Origin: Ascarosepion bandense
Lineage: Eukaryota; Mollusca; Cephalopoda; Sepiida; Sepiidae
Length of the DNA stretch: 64,000 nucleotides
Direction of reading: 5' to 3'
NCBI GenBank assembly: GCA_037127315.1
Contig: JBBBDQ010000350.1
Coordinates: forward strand, 4,745,001 to 4,809,000
Shown here: piece by piece, positions 30,330-41,130 of the stretch
Position numbering within the stretch: position 1 is the first letter of the stretch
How the letters are laid out: every line of letters begins with the position of its first letter
Translations under genes and position numbers: made by a program
The notes under the pieces: generated by a model
Told to the model about the DNA's origin: nothing
Database searches by the model: none
The model's input: only the letters and a program-made list of their open reading frames with translations

Positions 30330-31700
30330 ATGCTTAAAAAAAGGTTGCTGCCTAAATATGCATTACTAAATATATATTTCGTTAAAAACGACCGACAAGG
30401 AAAATTTTATTAATTCTTCATTATACTTTTCAAATTATTCTTTCATGTTTCCATTTGCTGGAGATAAGGGATGTAAAAATGTTCCATAATTTGTTAGCTT
30501 TCCAGGCGCTTTCAGCCACTTCACTGGCCATTTTCAAGGCTGTTACTTTGCCGATGTTGTTATTTTATGTTTCTCAGGTTTTGAGAATATAATAATTTTT
30601 GTGATTTTGAAAGGGAGCGTTCTTTAAAAGCTGTCACGTGTCGCGCGCGACTGAACATCACGTGAGCGTCTGTCTATTTTTTAAAAATACTTTTAAAGCT
30701 CCATTTCCATGGTTAAATAATCTAAGGTGGATGACAGGAAAAATTATGAAACATTTTCAGATTCCTTAAAAAAAAGAGCCATGTAAGAATACTGGAAAAA
30801 TTAGATAAAAAATAAAAATCACCGGCGGACCTGAAGAAGACTACCACCATCGTTTAATTTGTTGTTTTTCATTGTTTTTTATTTTGTTTCAGTGCAATCT
30901 TATCGATTACACCATAAACTTTCCGATTAACAACAACAAAAAAAAAAAAAAAAAAAAAATTTGAAAAATGTTCAATATTTAAACAATTTTAGGCGGGGGG
31001 GGGGGGATCAGTTTTCATACAACGTTTTAGTAAATCGATACTCCATTTTGGTACCACTTGCCGGTACGACATTACCACCACCTGTAAATTTGTTGTTTAT
31101 CAATTTTTTGTTACTTTTTTCAGTGCAATCTTATCGATTAAACCCTAAACTTTCCGATTGACAAAATAAAATTTGTAAAAGTTTCAATATTTAAAAAGAA
31201 TTTAGGGGGTGGGGGCTCAGTTTTACATACAACCTTTTAGCAAATCGATCCTGAATCCTTTGCGAAATTTTTGAATAAAGCTTTTCTTCGTAAGAACTGA
31301 AGAAAACTTGAAAAAGACAAAAACAAGAGCAACAACTCGTTCCAAAAAAACAAAATAAAGCGACCCCAACCAAGACCTCCTATATATGGTTAATATATAG
31401 GAGGTCTTGCCCCAACGCGAGTGGTTCCAAAGTGGAGGATCGATTTTAACGTTGTATGAGAAACTGAGCCCCCCCCTCCCCAATTGTTTAAATATTGAAA
31501 TTTTTCCAAATTTTTTTGACAATCGGAAACTTTATGTAATAATCAATAAGACTGTGCTGAAAAAAGTAAAAAAAAAAAAAAAAAAAAGAAGAAAACAACA
31601 AATTTAAAGGTGGTGGTAGTCTGCTTCAGGTTCACCAAATCTTCCTTAGTCGGTCATTTTTAACAAAACATTTTTAAAAGAAAGATTGCTGCTCAAATAT
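30330..31700. repeat. Composite inverted repeat with one extra direct copy
   Basis: Outer segments 30330-30410 and 31630-31700 are inverted relatives (AAGGTTGCTGCCTAAATATG versus the same word reversed). Inside, 30837-31060 (CTGAAGAAGACTACCACCAT, CAATATTTAAACAATTTTAG, then a long G run) recurs as a direct copy at 31070-31250 and inverted at 31405-31635. A GAAAATGGCC...GGCTGAAAGCG motif at 30500-30540 (minus) resembles Penelope terminal ribozyme remnants. Overall it looks like nested Penelope-like ends. Confidence 0.5.
31371..31409. repeat. Perfect 17-bp hairpin
   Basis: CAAGACCTCCTATATAT (31371-31387) and its exact complement (31393-31409) enclose GGTTA. It marks the turn-round point between the direct copies and the inverted copy in the surrounding composite. 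Confidence 0.8.
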
Positions 31701-31706
31701 ACATGA

Positions 31707-31747
<41 letters not shown>

Positions 31748-31754
<7 letters not shown>

Positions 31755-32430
31755 AGGATTAATTCAAAGATGTTGAATGGCCATTTCGATATGACGATCC
31801 CCACGGGGAGCGACACATCACCTCAGCAACAGAAAAAAACCTTTCAGAAACTGGAGAAAAATTAGTCTACTTTTCCTTTTTAAATAGATTGCAAAGAAAT
31901 TAAAAAATAAATAATAATAAAATAAAAAAAATAAAATAAAAATAAAAATAAAGGGAAAGAAAAAGAAAAGGAAAAAGAAAAAGAAAAGGATAGAATAAAA
32001 TCAAATAAATAAGAAAAGAAAAAAAATTGACATCGTCTGGGTTTGCAAAAAAAAAGGGGAGAATGTAACTAAAAATTAACAGACCCCGTGTTGAATCATT
32101 TAAAGCAACACGGAAAAAAGTTGGTAAGAGAGATAAAAGAAGGAAGGGAGGGAAAAAGAAAGAAACTAAAGAAAAAAATTTTTTTTAAATATTACAGACG
32201 CTGGACAAATTCAAAAATCTAATTTCCCCAAAACGTTGAAGTATTAAAAAAAGCCTTTACTTAAAAAGGCATAAATTATTGATAAAAGGGAATAAAAAGA
32301 TATAGGATTTGAAATAAAATTATTTTTTTAAAAAAATTAGGTCATTTGAAATTAAACTAAATAAAGACAATACTAGGTAAAAAAAAAAAAAAAAAAATTA
32401 CAATTATTATATATACATATCAATAGAAGT

Positions 32431-32484
<54 letters not shown>

Positions 32485-32740
32485 CATTTAACGAATAAGA
32501 ATACATATATACATACACATACACACACATACATTCAATTTATTACACACTAATATACATATACATGCGCATACACACATATACATATATATGCATGTGT
32601 GTGTACACACCTATATACAAAAAATTCATATAGACATAATATACATGTGTACACATACATGCACACATATACACACACACGCACACACATAGACATAATA
32701 TACATGTGTACACATACATGCACACATATACACACACACG

Positions 32741-32789
<49 letters not shown>

Positions 32790-32931
32790 TTTATGCACTC
32801 ACACATACATATTAATGAATATTATGAAAAGGAGCATTTACATAGCTAAAAAAATTTTTTTTCCAAAATAACATATAGCCCACATACATAAATACATATA
32901 TACAAATATGCACATCCACACACAAACATAC

Positions 32932-32977
<46 letters not shown>

Positions 32978-33153
32978 AAAATTAAAATTAAAAAATTTTT
33001 TAAAATAATAAAAAATTATAGAAAAATATAGAATTTAAAAATTAAAAATTAGAAGTTAAATTTTAAAATCCGCCCTATGGCGGCACTTGTTTATAAATTC
33101 CCTTCTAAAGTTCAAAAGTAAGTCCTGATGAGGATATTCTTATTCGTTAAATG

Positions 33154-33205
<52 letters not shown>

Positions 33206-33886
33206 ACTTCTATTGATATGTATATATAATAATTGTAATTTTTTTTTTTTTTTTTTTACCTAGTATTGTCTTTATTTAGTTTAATTTCAAATGACCTAAT
33301 TTTTTTAAAAAAATAATTTTATTTCAAATCCTATATCTTTTTATTCCCTTTTATCAATAATTTATGCCTTTTTAAGTAAAGGCTTTTTTAATACTTCAAC
33401 GTTTTGGGGAAATTAGATTTTTGAATTTGTCCAGCGTCTGTAATATTTAAAAAAAATTTTTTTCTTTAGTTTCTTTCTTTTTCCCTCCCTTCCTTCTTTT
33501 ATCTCTCTTACCAACTTTTTTCCGTGTTGCTTTAAATGATTCAACACGGGGTCTGTTAATTTTTAGTTACATTCTCCCCTTTTTTTTGCAAACCCAGACG
33601 ATGTCAATTTTTTTTCTTTTCTTATTTATTTGATTTTATTCTATCCTTTTCTTTTTCTTTTTCCTTTTCTTTTTCTTTCCCTTTATTTTTATTTTTATTT
33701 TATTTTTTTTATTTTATTATTATTTATTTTTTAATTTCTTTGCAATCTATTTAAAAAGGAAAAGTAGACTAATTTTTCTCCAGTTTCTGAAAGGTTTTTT
33801 TCTGTTGCTGAGGTGATGTGTCGCTCCCCGTGGGGATCGTCATATCGAAATGGCCATTCAACATCTTTGAATTAATCCTTTTTTAA
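31748..33886. mobile_element. 2.1-kb palindromic element with ~760-bp near-identical arms
   Basis: Left arm 31748-32511 and right arm 33134-33886 are inverted copies with almost no differences by eye, down to the TA/CA microsatellites inside. The spacer of about 620 bp holds a 61-bp duplication (about 32628-32750), TA and A runs, and, at its right edge, CTGATGAGG with a 5-bp stem. The outer ends carry a conserved hairpin pair next to GAAATGGCC. End fragments occur at 11988 and 34855-35330, so it is a family and not a unique event. There is no ORF outside low complexity. Confidence 0.75.
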
Positions 33887-33899
33887 TATATATATTTGC

Positions 33900-34038
33900 T
33901 CTGTAATATTTTATTACATGGAGCTCCCTTCCTGTATCATTTTTTAATATTAAAATAAATTTTTAATATTAATTAGGATCGGTTTTTTGGAATTTACCTT
34001 CCTGCTTTTTTCCTTTGGATTGAAGTATCTGAATTAAA

Positions 34039-34080
<42 letters not shown>

Positions 34081-34440
34081 TAGACCTAGATATTCTTTGT
34101 ATTTTTCTGTTTTTTATTTATTTGACACGTGGGAACAGAGTGAAGATTTCGGAAATTCTAAAATCTTCAGCTCCTCCTGGAGGCTTTCTCGGTGCTTGTT
34201 ATTGAATAAGTTTTTGTTTGCTGTTTTAACTGGGCGAAATCTCAATTGGAAAATCACCAATCCTTTTATCGCGGCACCTGATAAAGATTTTTATTTCCTC
34301 TGTTCTATTTTTTTAATTTCTTCTTCTCTTACTCCAGTCAGCTGACGCCAACTGTAAGTGGTGAGGTGTGTGGCCGAGAAATTGCTATTACTTCGTCTTA
34401 TGAGCGTGTCAATGGGTGTGTGTAGATGCAAAAATACAAG
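33900..34440. other. Unassigned sequence with (GA)n at 34059-34080
   Basis: No gene recognised. Confidence 0.4.
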
Positions 34441-34442
34441 AC

Positions 34443-34445
<3 letters not shown>

Positions 34446-34491
<46 letters not shown>
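34446..34491. repeat. (ATA)n microsatellite
   Basis: About fifteen ATA units. Similar runs stand at 35838-35870 and 37237, next to the third LINE family. Confidence 0.95.
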
Positions 34492-34494
<3 letters not shown>

Positions 34495-34854
34495 GAACGA
34501 AATGAATGACGTAACTCTTCCAATATTTGTCAACACTCAAGTGAGGAGCGTGATTTAAGAAAAGAAAAAAAGAAAAAAGAAAGAAAGAACACTGTTTGAA
34601 ATTGTTTAACAATATTTCGACAGTATGTCCGCCTTCTTCAAGTTACATTCAAAAAATAAATTGTAAATTTTCAAGTTGAACACGATCATCATTTGCATGT
34701 CATTCACACTTCAAAATCAGAATCTTCTCCAATAGACATAGACGACACCTATCACGAAAATTTTTAGGAGTACAAGCTGAGCCTATTAATTTCCAGCTGA
34801 TTATAGGGTCCTGCCCTTCCTTCTTAATTTCCCAGAACCTACGTGATAGTGCCG

Positions 34855-35317
34855 TCTGGAATCTAAATCCTATATCTTTTTATTCCCTTTTATAAATAAT
34901 TATGCCTTTTTAAGTAAAGGCCTTTTTCTAATACTTCAACGTTTTTGGAAATTAGGTTTTTGAATTTGTCCAGCGTCTGTAATATTTAAAAAAAAATTTT
35001 GCGAACCCAGACGATGTCAATTTTTTCTTTTCTTGTTTATTTGATTTTATTTTATCTTTTTCTTTTTCTTTTTCTTTTCCTTTATTTTTCCTTTTTATTT
35101 TTTATTTTTTATTTTTATTTATTTTTATTTTATTTATTTATTTATTTTTTTTACTTATTTATTTAAAAAAATTTTTTTTGCAAATCTATTTAAAAAGTAA
35201 AAGTAGACTAATTTTTCTCCAGTTTCTGAAAGGATTTTTCTGTTGCTGAGGTGATGTGTTATCCCCCGTGGGGATCTTCACATCGAAATGGCCATTCAAC
35301 ATCTTTGAATTAATCCT

Positions 35318-35330
<13 letters not shown>
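34855..35330 (-). repeat. Partial diverged copy of the palindrome arm
   Basis: In the orientation of the right arm: ATCCTATATCTTTTTATTCC, AAATTTGTCCAGCG-like, ACCCAGACGATGTCAA, TTCTCCAGTTTCTGAAAGG and the outer end AATTAATCCTTTTTTAA. The block between the CAGCGTCTGTAATATT and ACCCAGACG motifs is deleted. It ends in a long TA run (35325-35371). Confidence 0.75.
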
Positions 35331-35373
<43 letters not shown>

Positions 35374-35381
<8 letters not shown>

Positions 35382-35705
35382 TTTTAACTCAAGCAACTGG
35401 TGCGCAGGGGTTTACACTGAGTGAATACAAAATGGTACCAGGGATGTCGAAGAAAAAAAGTTAAGAGATAGATCGGAATCAAGATTGAAGATGGCAATAG
35501 GACGTTGCATTTAAACTTTTGGAAACTACATCTATCAAGGAAACAAGCAAATGGAAGTGAGTTTCACAAACGGGAAGCGCGAGAAAAGAAACTTTTAGTG
35601 TAGAAGAGAGGTTTACATTTAACTATTTCGACGGTAAAAGGGTGGGACCTTAATGTCACTCTAATAGCACGAGTAAATACATGTCGTCGGGGTACCGGTC
35701 TGAAT
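35374..35705 (-). pseudogene. LINE-X C-terminal fragment with 3' tail
   Basis: Minus translation near 35510-35690 gives the LINE-X C-terminal pattern (TRVLLE-like, FHPFTVEIVKCKPL-like, FFSRASRL). The 3' tail at 35374-35410 is shortened. Confidence 0.7.
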
Positions 35706-35835
35706 ATATAATATAAAAGTATATCTTTATATTTGTGAAATTAAAAAAGGAGGAAGACAGATATACTGTCGAAATATTGTTGATTCAAACATTGTCTTTA
35801 CTAATTTTTTAAATTGCGCTCTTCTTTATGTGATA

Positions 35836-35837
<2 letters not shown>

Positions 35838-35872
<35 letters not shown>

Positions 35873-37075
35873 CTGATGTTGATGTAAAGACCTGGAAATT
35901 GAAATAGAAAAAAATGTGGAAATTGAAAACAAGAATCGTGTCAGGTGCACTTGGAATGATAAAAAAATGGAACAAAACAACACAGTGAAAGAATCCTTGG
36001 AAACCCCAGCTTAAGAGATATACAAATAATTGTCTTGTTAAGTACTGTCCACACACTAAGGAAACATTTGCCTATGTAACGCTAGGGATGTTAAGGGAGA
36101 TAGAAAAAAACATGAAATGGAGCCATAACAACACACCAGAACCTGCCTTAGGTTTTCTCGCAGACTTGGTAGGTAGTGCGACCATAGCAAAAATCGAATT
36201 ATGATGAAAAATGACATTATAATAATAATGCTGATGTTGATGGTCTGTATGTGCCCAGATCCGAAGAAGGTAGAAGATTAGTTCAACTAGAACTCTCTTA
36301 CAAAATTGAAAAAATCGATCTTCAAAATCGATCTTCCTGGAAACATCAGAAAACTGGATGATGATCTGTGTCAAAGAACATTAAATAAAAAAGAAACTTT
36401 ATTCAATAATAAAGAAAGCTAACAAATTCAGAAGGGAATATCCATCGGGTCAAGCAGTGCAAAGAAACCCTACCGCAGCGACAAAGAAAAGGAAAAGAAA
36501 ACAAAAGTAAATGTAATGTACCAAATGCAGAAATGATAGCAAGATAAGCCTCTTCATGGTCAATACTTTGCCCGTCCTAAACAAAATGATGTAGACAAAC
36601 CCCATACACATCCGTGGTTACTTAGTGCAGGGTTGAAAGCTGAAACTTAACGTTTTCTCTTTGCTGCACAGAAACAATGCTTCCAAACTAGAAATTACCA
36701 AATACACATACTGAGAAATTGTGTTAAACTCAAATGCAGATTCTTTGATAAATATGCAATCTTGCATCAGGTGTTAGAAACCACTGGATATAAAACTCGG
36801 CAATACATGCACTGAAATCTACGCAACTTTAACGAAAAGTTAAAACTGGTATGAACATCACCCAGACCCGGTTACAGCGACAGAACCTGTATCAATTTTA
36901 GGGGACTTTACAATACAAACAAGACAATCAAAACTAATCCCCAAACATTGTCATCAAAGACAACAAAAACAGAATGACCTTTATGATTGACATGGCAGTC
37001 CCTCTAGATTGTAAGCTATTTATTAAAATCAGCAATGACTTACTCAAGGTTCTATTAATAAAACTGGAAAAATAA
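35838..37075 (+). pseudogene. LINE-P fragments with C-terminal zinc-knuckle region
   Basis: Plus-strand translation between 36470 and 37075 shows degraded blocks of a non-LTR element C-terminus: LHGQYFARPKQ, SAGLKAET and FAAQKQCFQTRNYQIHILRN. Then follow a C-x-x-x-C region with lost histidine and an HHPDPVTATEPVSILGDF-like block. At 35870-36050 a further C-terminal block (LEIEIEKNVEIENKN, G-A-L-G-like) lies out of order upstream, so two partial copies or a rearrangement are present. An (ATA)n run starts the segment. R2/CR1-type affinity is not settled. Confidence 0.6.
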
Positions 37076-37224
37076 CCCAGAAATGTTATCCCATGAACCC
37101 AAAATCTTATCCGTTTGTGCCAGTCCCTGAAAGTTTCATCGAAATCCATCCAGCGGGTCTTGAGATATCTTGACCATGGGCAGACATACAGACAGACAAA
37201 CACAAGCAAATACAATACCTTCAC

Positions 37225-37490
37225 ATTAGGGCGGAGGTAATAATAATAACAAATGGTAACATAAGCCCCTTCATGGTCAATACTCTGCCCGTAACAAACA
37301 AGCTAATGGAGACGAACCCAGTATCCATCCATTGTTACGTAGTGCTGGGCTAAAAGCTGCAGTGGACCAATGCTTGCTAACTAGAAATTACCAAGCACAC
37401 ATACTGAAAAATTGTGTTAACCCTAAATGCAACTTCTTCGATGAATATCCAGAAACAATTGATCATCTTGTATCAGGGTGTTAACACTCA
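37225..37490 (+). pseudogene. LINE-P C-terminal fragment (second copy)
   Basis: Reads MVTxAPSWS/LHGQYSAR-like, GDEPSIHPLLRSAGLKAAV and LLTRNYQAHILKNCVNPKCN. It continues FFDEYPETIDHLVSGC, a C-x4-C...H-x4-C zinc knuckle, better preserved than the copy at 36600-36780. A stop follows at GC*H. Confidence 0.7.
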
Positions 37491-38505
37491 CTGTAGATAA
37501 AACTCTTAATATAAGGTTCTACAAATAGAAGTTAGTTCTCTGACAACTTTTGAATTTCAAATTAACAGAGCGTGTTCTACGTGCGTGTAAGAAAATACAT
37601 AATTGTTAAATGTATTAACTTTTGTCTTAGCAATTCGCCTCTGAAGATGATCTTGGATGAAATTGAAACTACTTGGAAAAATAAAAAATAATGAAGAAAA
37701 TTACACCTCCTTCCTTAATATTTTTTAATCATAATAAATACGAAAGGTTTAAAATAAAAATGTGTCTAAATTATTTATATATATATTTCGACAGTACTGT
37801 CGAAATATTGTTGAGTCAAACATTGTCAAATATATATATATATATATATAGGGAGACCCACCATAGTTTGGATCGAGAGATCAATTGTAAACTCCAACAT
37901 TAATTATTTGTATATATGTGAATTATCAGGACTACATACGGTTATGAATTCAGATTTGTCCCAATCCTAGACAGGATACTAACCGAGGCTAAAGAATTCA
38001 TCTTGTTCTACTTAAAACAGCTTTTCCGATGCAATTTAAACGTCAGTGGAACTCGGCTTGAATTAAGTTTCATTGTGTGTTTAGAAGGCTTAAAAAATTA
38101 AACACCCACAGGGCATAGTGAATATAGGAGCAGCAGAAAGAGACCTACCTAATGACTATCACCCTAGATTTAAGGGATCAGTTCAGAATTCCTTATAGGT
38201 TACTCAGATCGATATACACCTGAAGAAGGCAGGAGAGTATAATGGTCGAAACCTTGTGATAACACAAATGAGGGAAACAGTGCAAGCATAGTGTAAAATA
38301 TAATAACTGCGAATCCGACAAATTCAGACAGAATTGAATCTCTCTCCTTCTCTCTGTTTGTCCGTTCATCCGTACGTCCCTCTGTCTGTGTGTCTGTGTG
38401 TCTATATATGCACGCACACAAAGTGCGATGGATAAATTGTCATCTAAATTACGCCAAAAAGAAAATAATACTGTCATCTCATCTTAACATATATTTATCA
38501 AAATT
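37491..38505. other. Unassigned sequence with Penelope-type motif
   Basis: CTGTCGAAATATTGTTGA at about 37797-37815, next to TA runs, repeats the motif seen at 35766 and, inverted, at 34600-34640. No gene is recognised. Confidence 0.4.
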
Positions 38506-38509
38506 ACAA

Positions 38510-39301
38510 AAGAATATCTTAAAATACTAAAGAATAAATTTAGTTAATAAAATCGCCATTGGCTTTAACAATGGGCTCCAGACGACTTCGGAATCTCCTT
38601 CAAATCTTCTGGACGGTCTCCTTGTTTAAAATGGTGAATGCTGCCATAATCTTTACCTTCACTTCATCTTTGGTGTTACAGGGATTTTTTTTTTGTTCTC
38701 TCGTTCAACCTCATCCAACACATAATAACTGCCGTGGTTAAAGTCTGCGGAGTTAAGTGGCCTGATGTAAGGGGTGATGTGGTCGCAGAAATTATCTAAC
38801 AGCCATGACTGAGTTCTTCTGCTTGTATAGCATGGTGCAGAGTCTCGTTGTCAGACATATGGTTTTCGTTTTCCAGCAGCCAACCTCTTGACCCAGGGCA
38901 TCACTACCTCTTGACCCAGGGCATCACTACCTCTTGACCCAGGGCATCACTACCTCTTGACCCAGGGCATCACTACCTTTTCAAGGCACGTGTTGAGACT
39001 GTGGCCCTTTGGAGAGATGAATGGAGGTATATGAAATGTTCGTATCAGAGCTTCCGTTGTGGATACCAAACAGTACAAAATGCCGTTTCCAAATTTTTGG
39101 CGGTTTGTCATCTTTTTTCTCATAGACGGTGCGCAACTGATCCTACTATATTGTGCAGTCGACGAAATAAAAAATTACGCGCGTTGTCTATTTTTATTTT
39201 GTTGATTTCACAGTGTAGTAGGGTCAGTTGGGTACCGTCTATTAGAAAAAAATGAAAAATAAAAAAACAAATAAAATGACAATACTTTACCAATCGTACT
39301 C
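38510..39301 (-). pseudogene. mariner-type transposase remnant (copy 2)
   Basis: The minus strand ends with RRFRSRLEPIVKANGDF (about 38547-38600). It includes HSLNTCLEKVV and MPWVKR near 38960-39000 and MPPFIS near 39015. The 5' mariner end is present twice head to head, at 39112-39180 and 39183-39249. The coding region carries a 23-bp tandem expansion at 38894-38985. It is broken and internally deleted. Confidence 0.75.
38894..38985. repeat. Four exact copies of a 23-bp unit inside the mariner remnant
   Basis: CTCTTGACCCAGGGCATCAC plus TAC is repeated four times without a mismatch. It covers the codons for the V-M-P-W-V-K-R block. Since 23 is not a multiple of three, each copy shifts frame. 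Confidence 0.92.
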
Positions 39302-39319
39302 TATATATATTTCTTTCAA

Positions 39320-39430
39320 ACATGTTCCATTAAATAATATAAACATGTGTCTATTTATTTTTATACTGATCCTTTCCAGTTTTTTAATCAGCTTCTTGAT
39401 GTTATGATGAAAATCATGAAGAAAGGCAGC
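39320..39430 (-). pseudogene. Penelope-like N-terminal fragment
   Basis: The minus frame reads HNIKKLIKKLERISIKINRH then FILFNGTCLK. It matches the plus frame at 25795-25890 (NAIKLIRQYEKSLHKLNRQN, ILYNETCIN) in pattern and spacing of K/L/I and C. Confidence 0.55.
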
Positions 39431-39434
39431 GGAG

Positions 39435-39797
39435 TTACACGTTTGTGCAAATTAATTGAAACAAAACGAATAATGTCGTTCTAAGATCTTTCACACTTTC
39501 CTTGATCACGTATACGTCGTCTCTTGGCGTTGTTTTTTTTCTCTTCCGATCACATTTTCTTTCACGTTTTCTACTGATGGATCCAGTTTGTTTCTTCGCC
39601 TTAATGACACCACTTTCAGTTGAAAGGCTGACATCAACATTATCCACTATCGCTATGTAAGGCTTGCCAGTGTGTTCGTGCAGAGTTACAATTTTCGTGG
39701 ACTTCCTTGGAGTAACGTTCACCAAAGACAATTGGCCGAAAACAACTAATCGACAGTGGAGACAATAGTGTCTAGGCGTGATAAAAATCGGATGCAA
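39435..39797 (-). CDS. Unrecognised coding-like stretch, possible exon
   Basis: A minus-strand open frame of 120 codons with varied, protein-like codon use, unlike the low-complexity ORFs around it. It contains VNVTPRKSTKIVTLHEHTG, KPYIAIVDNVDVSLSTESGV and a lysine/arginine-rich patch SRKRERKCDRKRKKTTPRDD that could be a nuclear localisation signal. A pyrimidine-rich stretch ending CTGTCGATTAG (around 39748-39765 on the minus strand) could be a splice acceptor; no clear donor is seen before the stop. I recognise no domain. It could be a host exon or a transposon ORF piece, since Penelope-like sequence follows immediately. Confidence 0.3.
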   Translation of the reverse strand: MHPIFITPRHYCLHCRLVVFGQLSLVNVTPRKSTKIVTLHEHTGKPYIAIVDNVDVSLSTESGVIKAKKQTGSISRKRERKCDRKRKKTTPRDDVYVIKESVKDLRTTLFVLFQLICTNV

Positions 39798-39799
39798 TA

Positions 39800-40000
39800 A
39801 TTTTCAAGTTTAAACAAATTTCATCATATACCCCCAAAATATTACTTCACACCACGAATCATATTACTGCACACCACTGTAAATTACCTAATCTGAGGAC
39901 AAAAATAGAACTCGATTACACCCTGTCACTCCAGTGGGTCTCAAACTGACAGTATGGTAAAAGAAAGAAAACTAAAGCACTTCAATTAATTTTCTCAAGC

Positions 40001-40055
<55 letters not shown>

Positions 40056-40180
40056 GACACACATACAGACAGATGCAGACAAAGCTTGCTTAGTGAGGGT
40101 ATTGCTTCTTTGCATTTGCTATTGATCTTTGTTGGCATTAATTGACTATTATTTTTTAAGACAGTTGTTTCAACTGTCAA
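39800..40180. other. Unassigned sequence with (TA)n at 40003-40046
   Basis: No gene recognised. Confidence 0.4.
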
Positions 40181-40183
40181 TTG

Positions 40184-40490
40184 CGGATGTGCGTTGTGGT
40201 GCATTGGATATCGGCTCGGAACGAGAAATCGGGGAGCCGAGTTCGAATTCCAGCTGAATTCATTGCCTTCACTTACACGCAAATAACCTTGGGAAAGGTA
40301 TTAATCCGTCTATTACTCCCAGTGATGGGTTAAATAACAGGACAGATTGGGTTCTACAGCCTTGGTCAGCAACCAGTCTACCGCAGAAAGCAATGCCAAC
40401 CTACTGTGTGATAATCTTCTGCCCATTCAGTCATGTCTCTTTCGAGACATGATAGCCCAAGTGTGTTTCACGTATGGCACTTAACTTACT
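40184..40490 (+). mobile_element. tRNA-derived SINE, family A (full length)
   Basis: GCGGATGTGCGTTGTGGTGC head, B box GAGTTCGAATTCC, complete body, hairpin CATGTCTCTTTCGAGACATG, end CACTTAACTTACTT. It is among the best-preserved copies. Confidence 0.9.
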
Positions 40491-40494
40491 TATA

Positions 40495-40583
<89 letters not shown>

Positions 40584-41130
40584 ACAGAGAGATACAGACA
40601 AAGCTTGCATGAGGGTATTGCTTTAATGAGGGTATTGCTTCTCTGCATTTGCTATTGATCTTTGTTGGCGTCAATTGACTATTTTTTTAAGACAGTTGCT
40701 TCAACACACGGAAGAATTGCGAATGGCGTGAGACAATATTTTCGATTGGACCCGGACGAAAGTAGAGAAAGAGAGAGAGAGAGAGGGGAATAAAGAAAGA
40801 GAGAGAGAGGGAAAGAGTGGAAGAGAGAGAGAGAGAGACGAAGAGAGGAAGAAAGAAAGAGAGAGATTGAGTGATAGAGAGTAGGAATTAAATGGAAAAA
40901 GGAATAAATAAAGAGAGTAGAAATGAGAGTAAGAGAGATAGAGCAAATTAAGAAACGAAGATAAGAAAAGAGAGAGAAGAAAAAAAGAAAAAAAGATAAA
41001 GATGAAAGAAAATTGCGACAATGAGAATAAGAGTGAGAGGGAAAGGAAAGAAGAGAGAGGGAGGAGAAAGGTCTATGAAAATAGAAATAAGAAAAGTAAG
41101 CGTGTGAGGGAGAGGAAGAATTTGAAGACA
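40495..41130. repeat. (TA)n, (GA)n and long purine-rich tract
   Basis: TA run 40495-40540, GA run 40548-40580, then from about 40755 a GA/AAG-rich plus strand. Words around 40594-40700 duplicate 40078-40170 (AGACAAAGCTTGC, GAGGGTATTGCTTC, TTTGCTATTGATCTTTGTTG), so this is also a local duplication. Confidence 0.85.

Noticed and set aside
32543..32871. Cysteine/valine and histidine/threonine ORFs
   Set aside because: Translations of CA/TA microsatellites in the palindrome spacer.
37640..37680. CTGAAGATGATCTTGG...TTGAAAC hammerhead-like word
   Set aside because: Stem II does not pair and stem I cannot be built.
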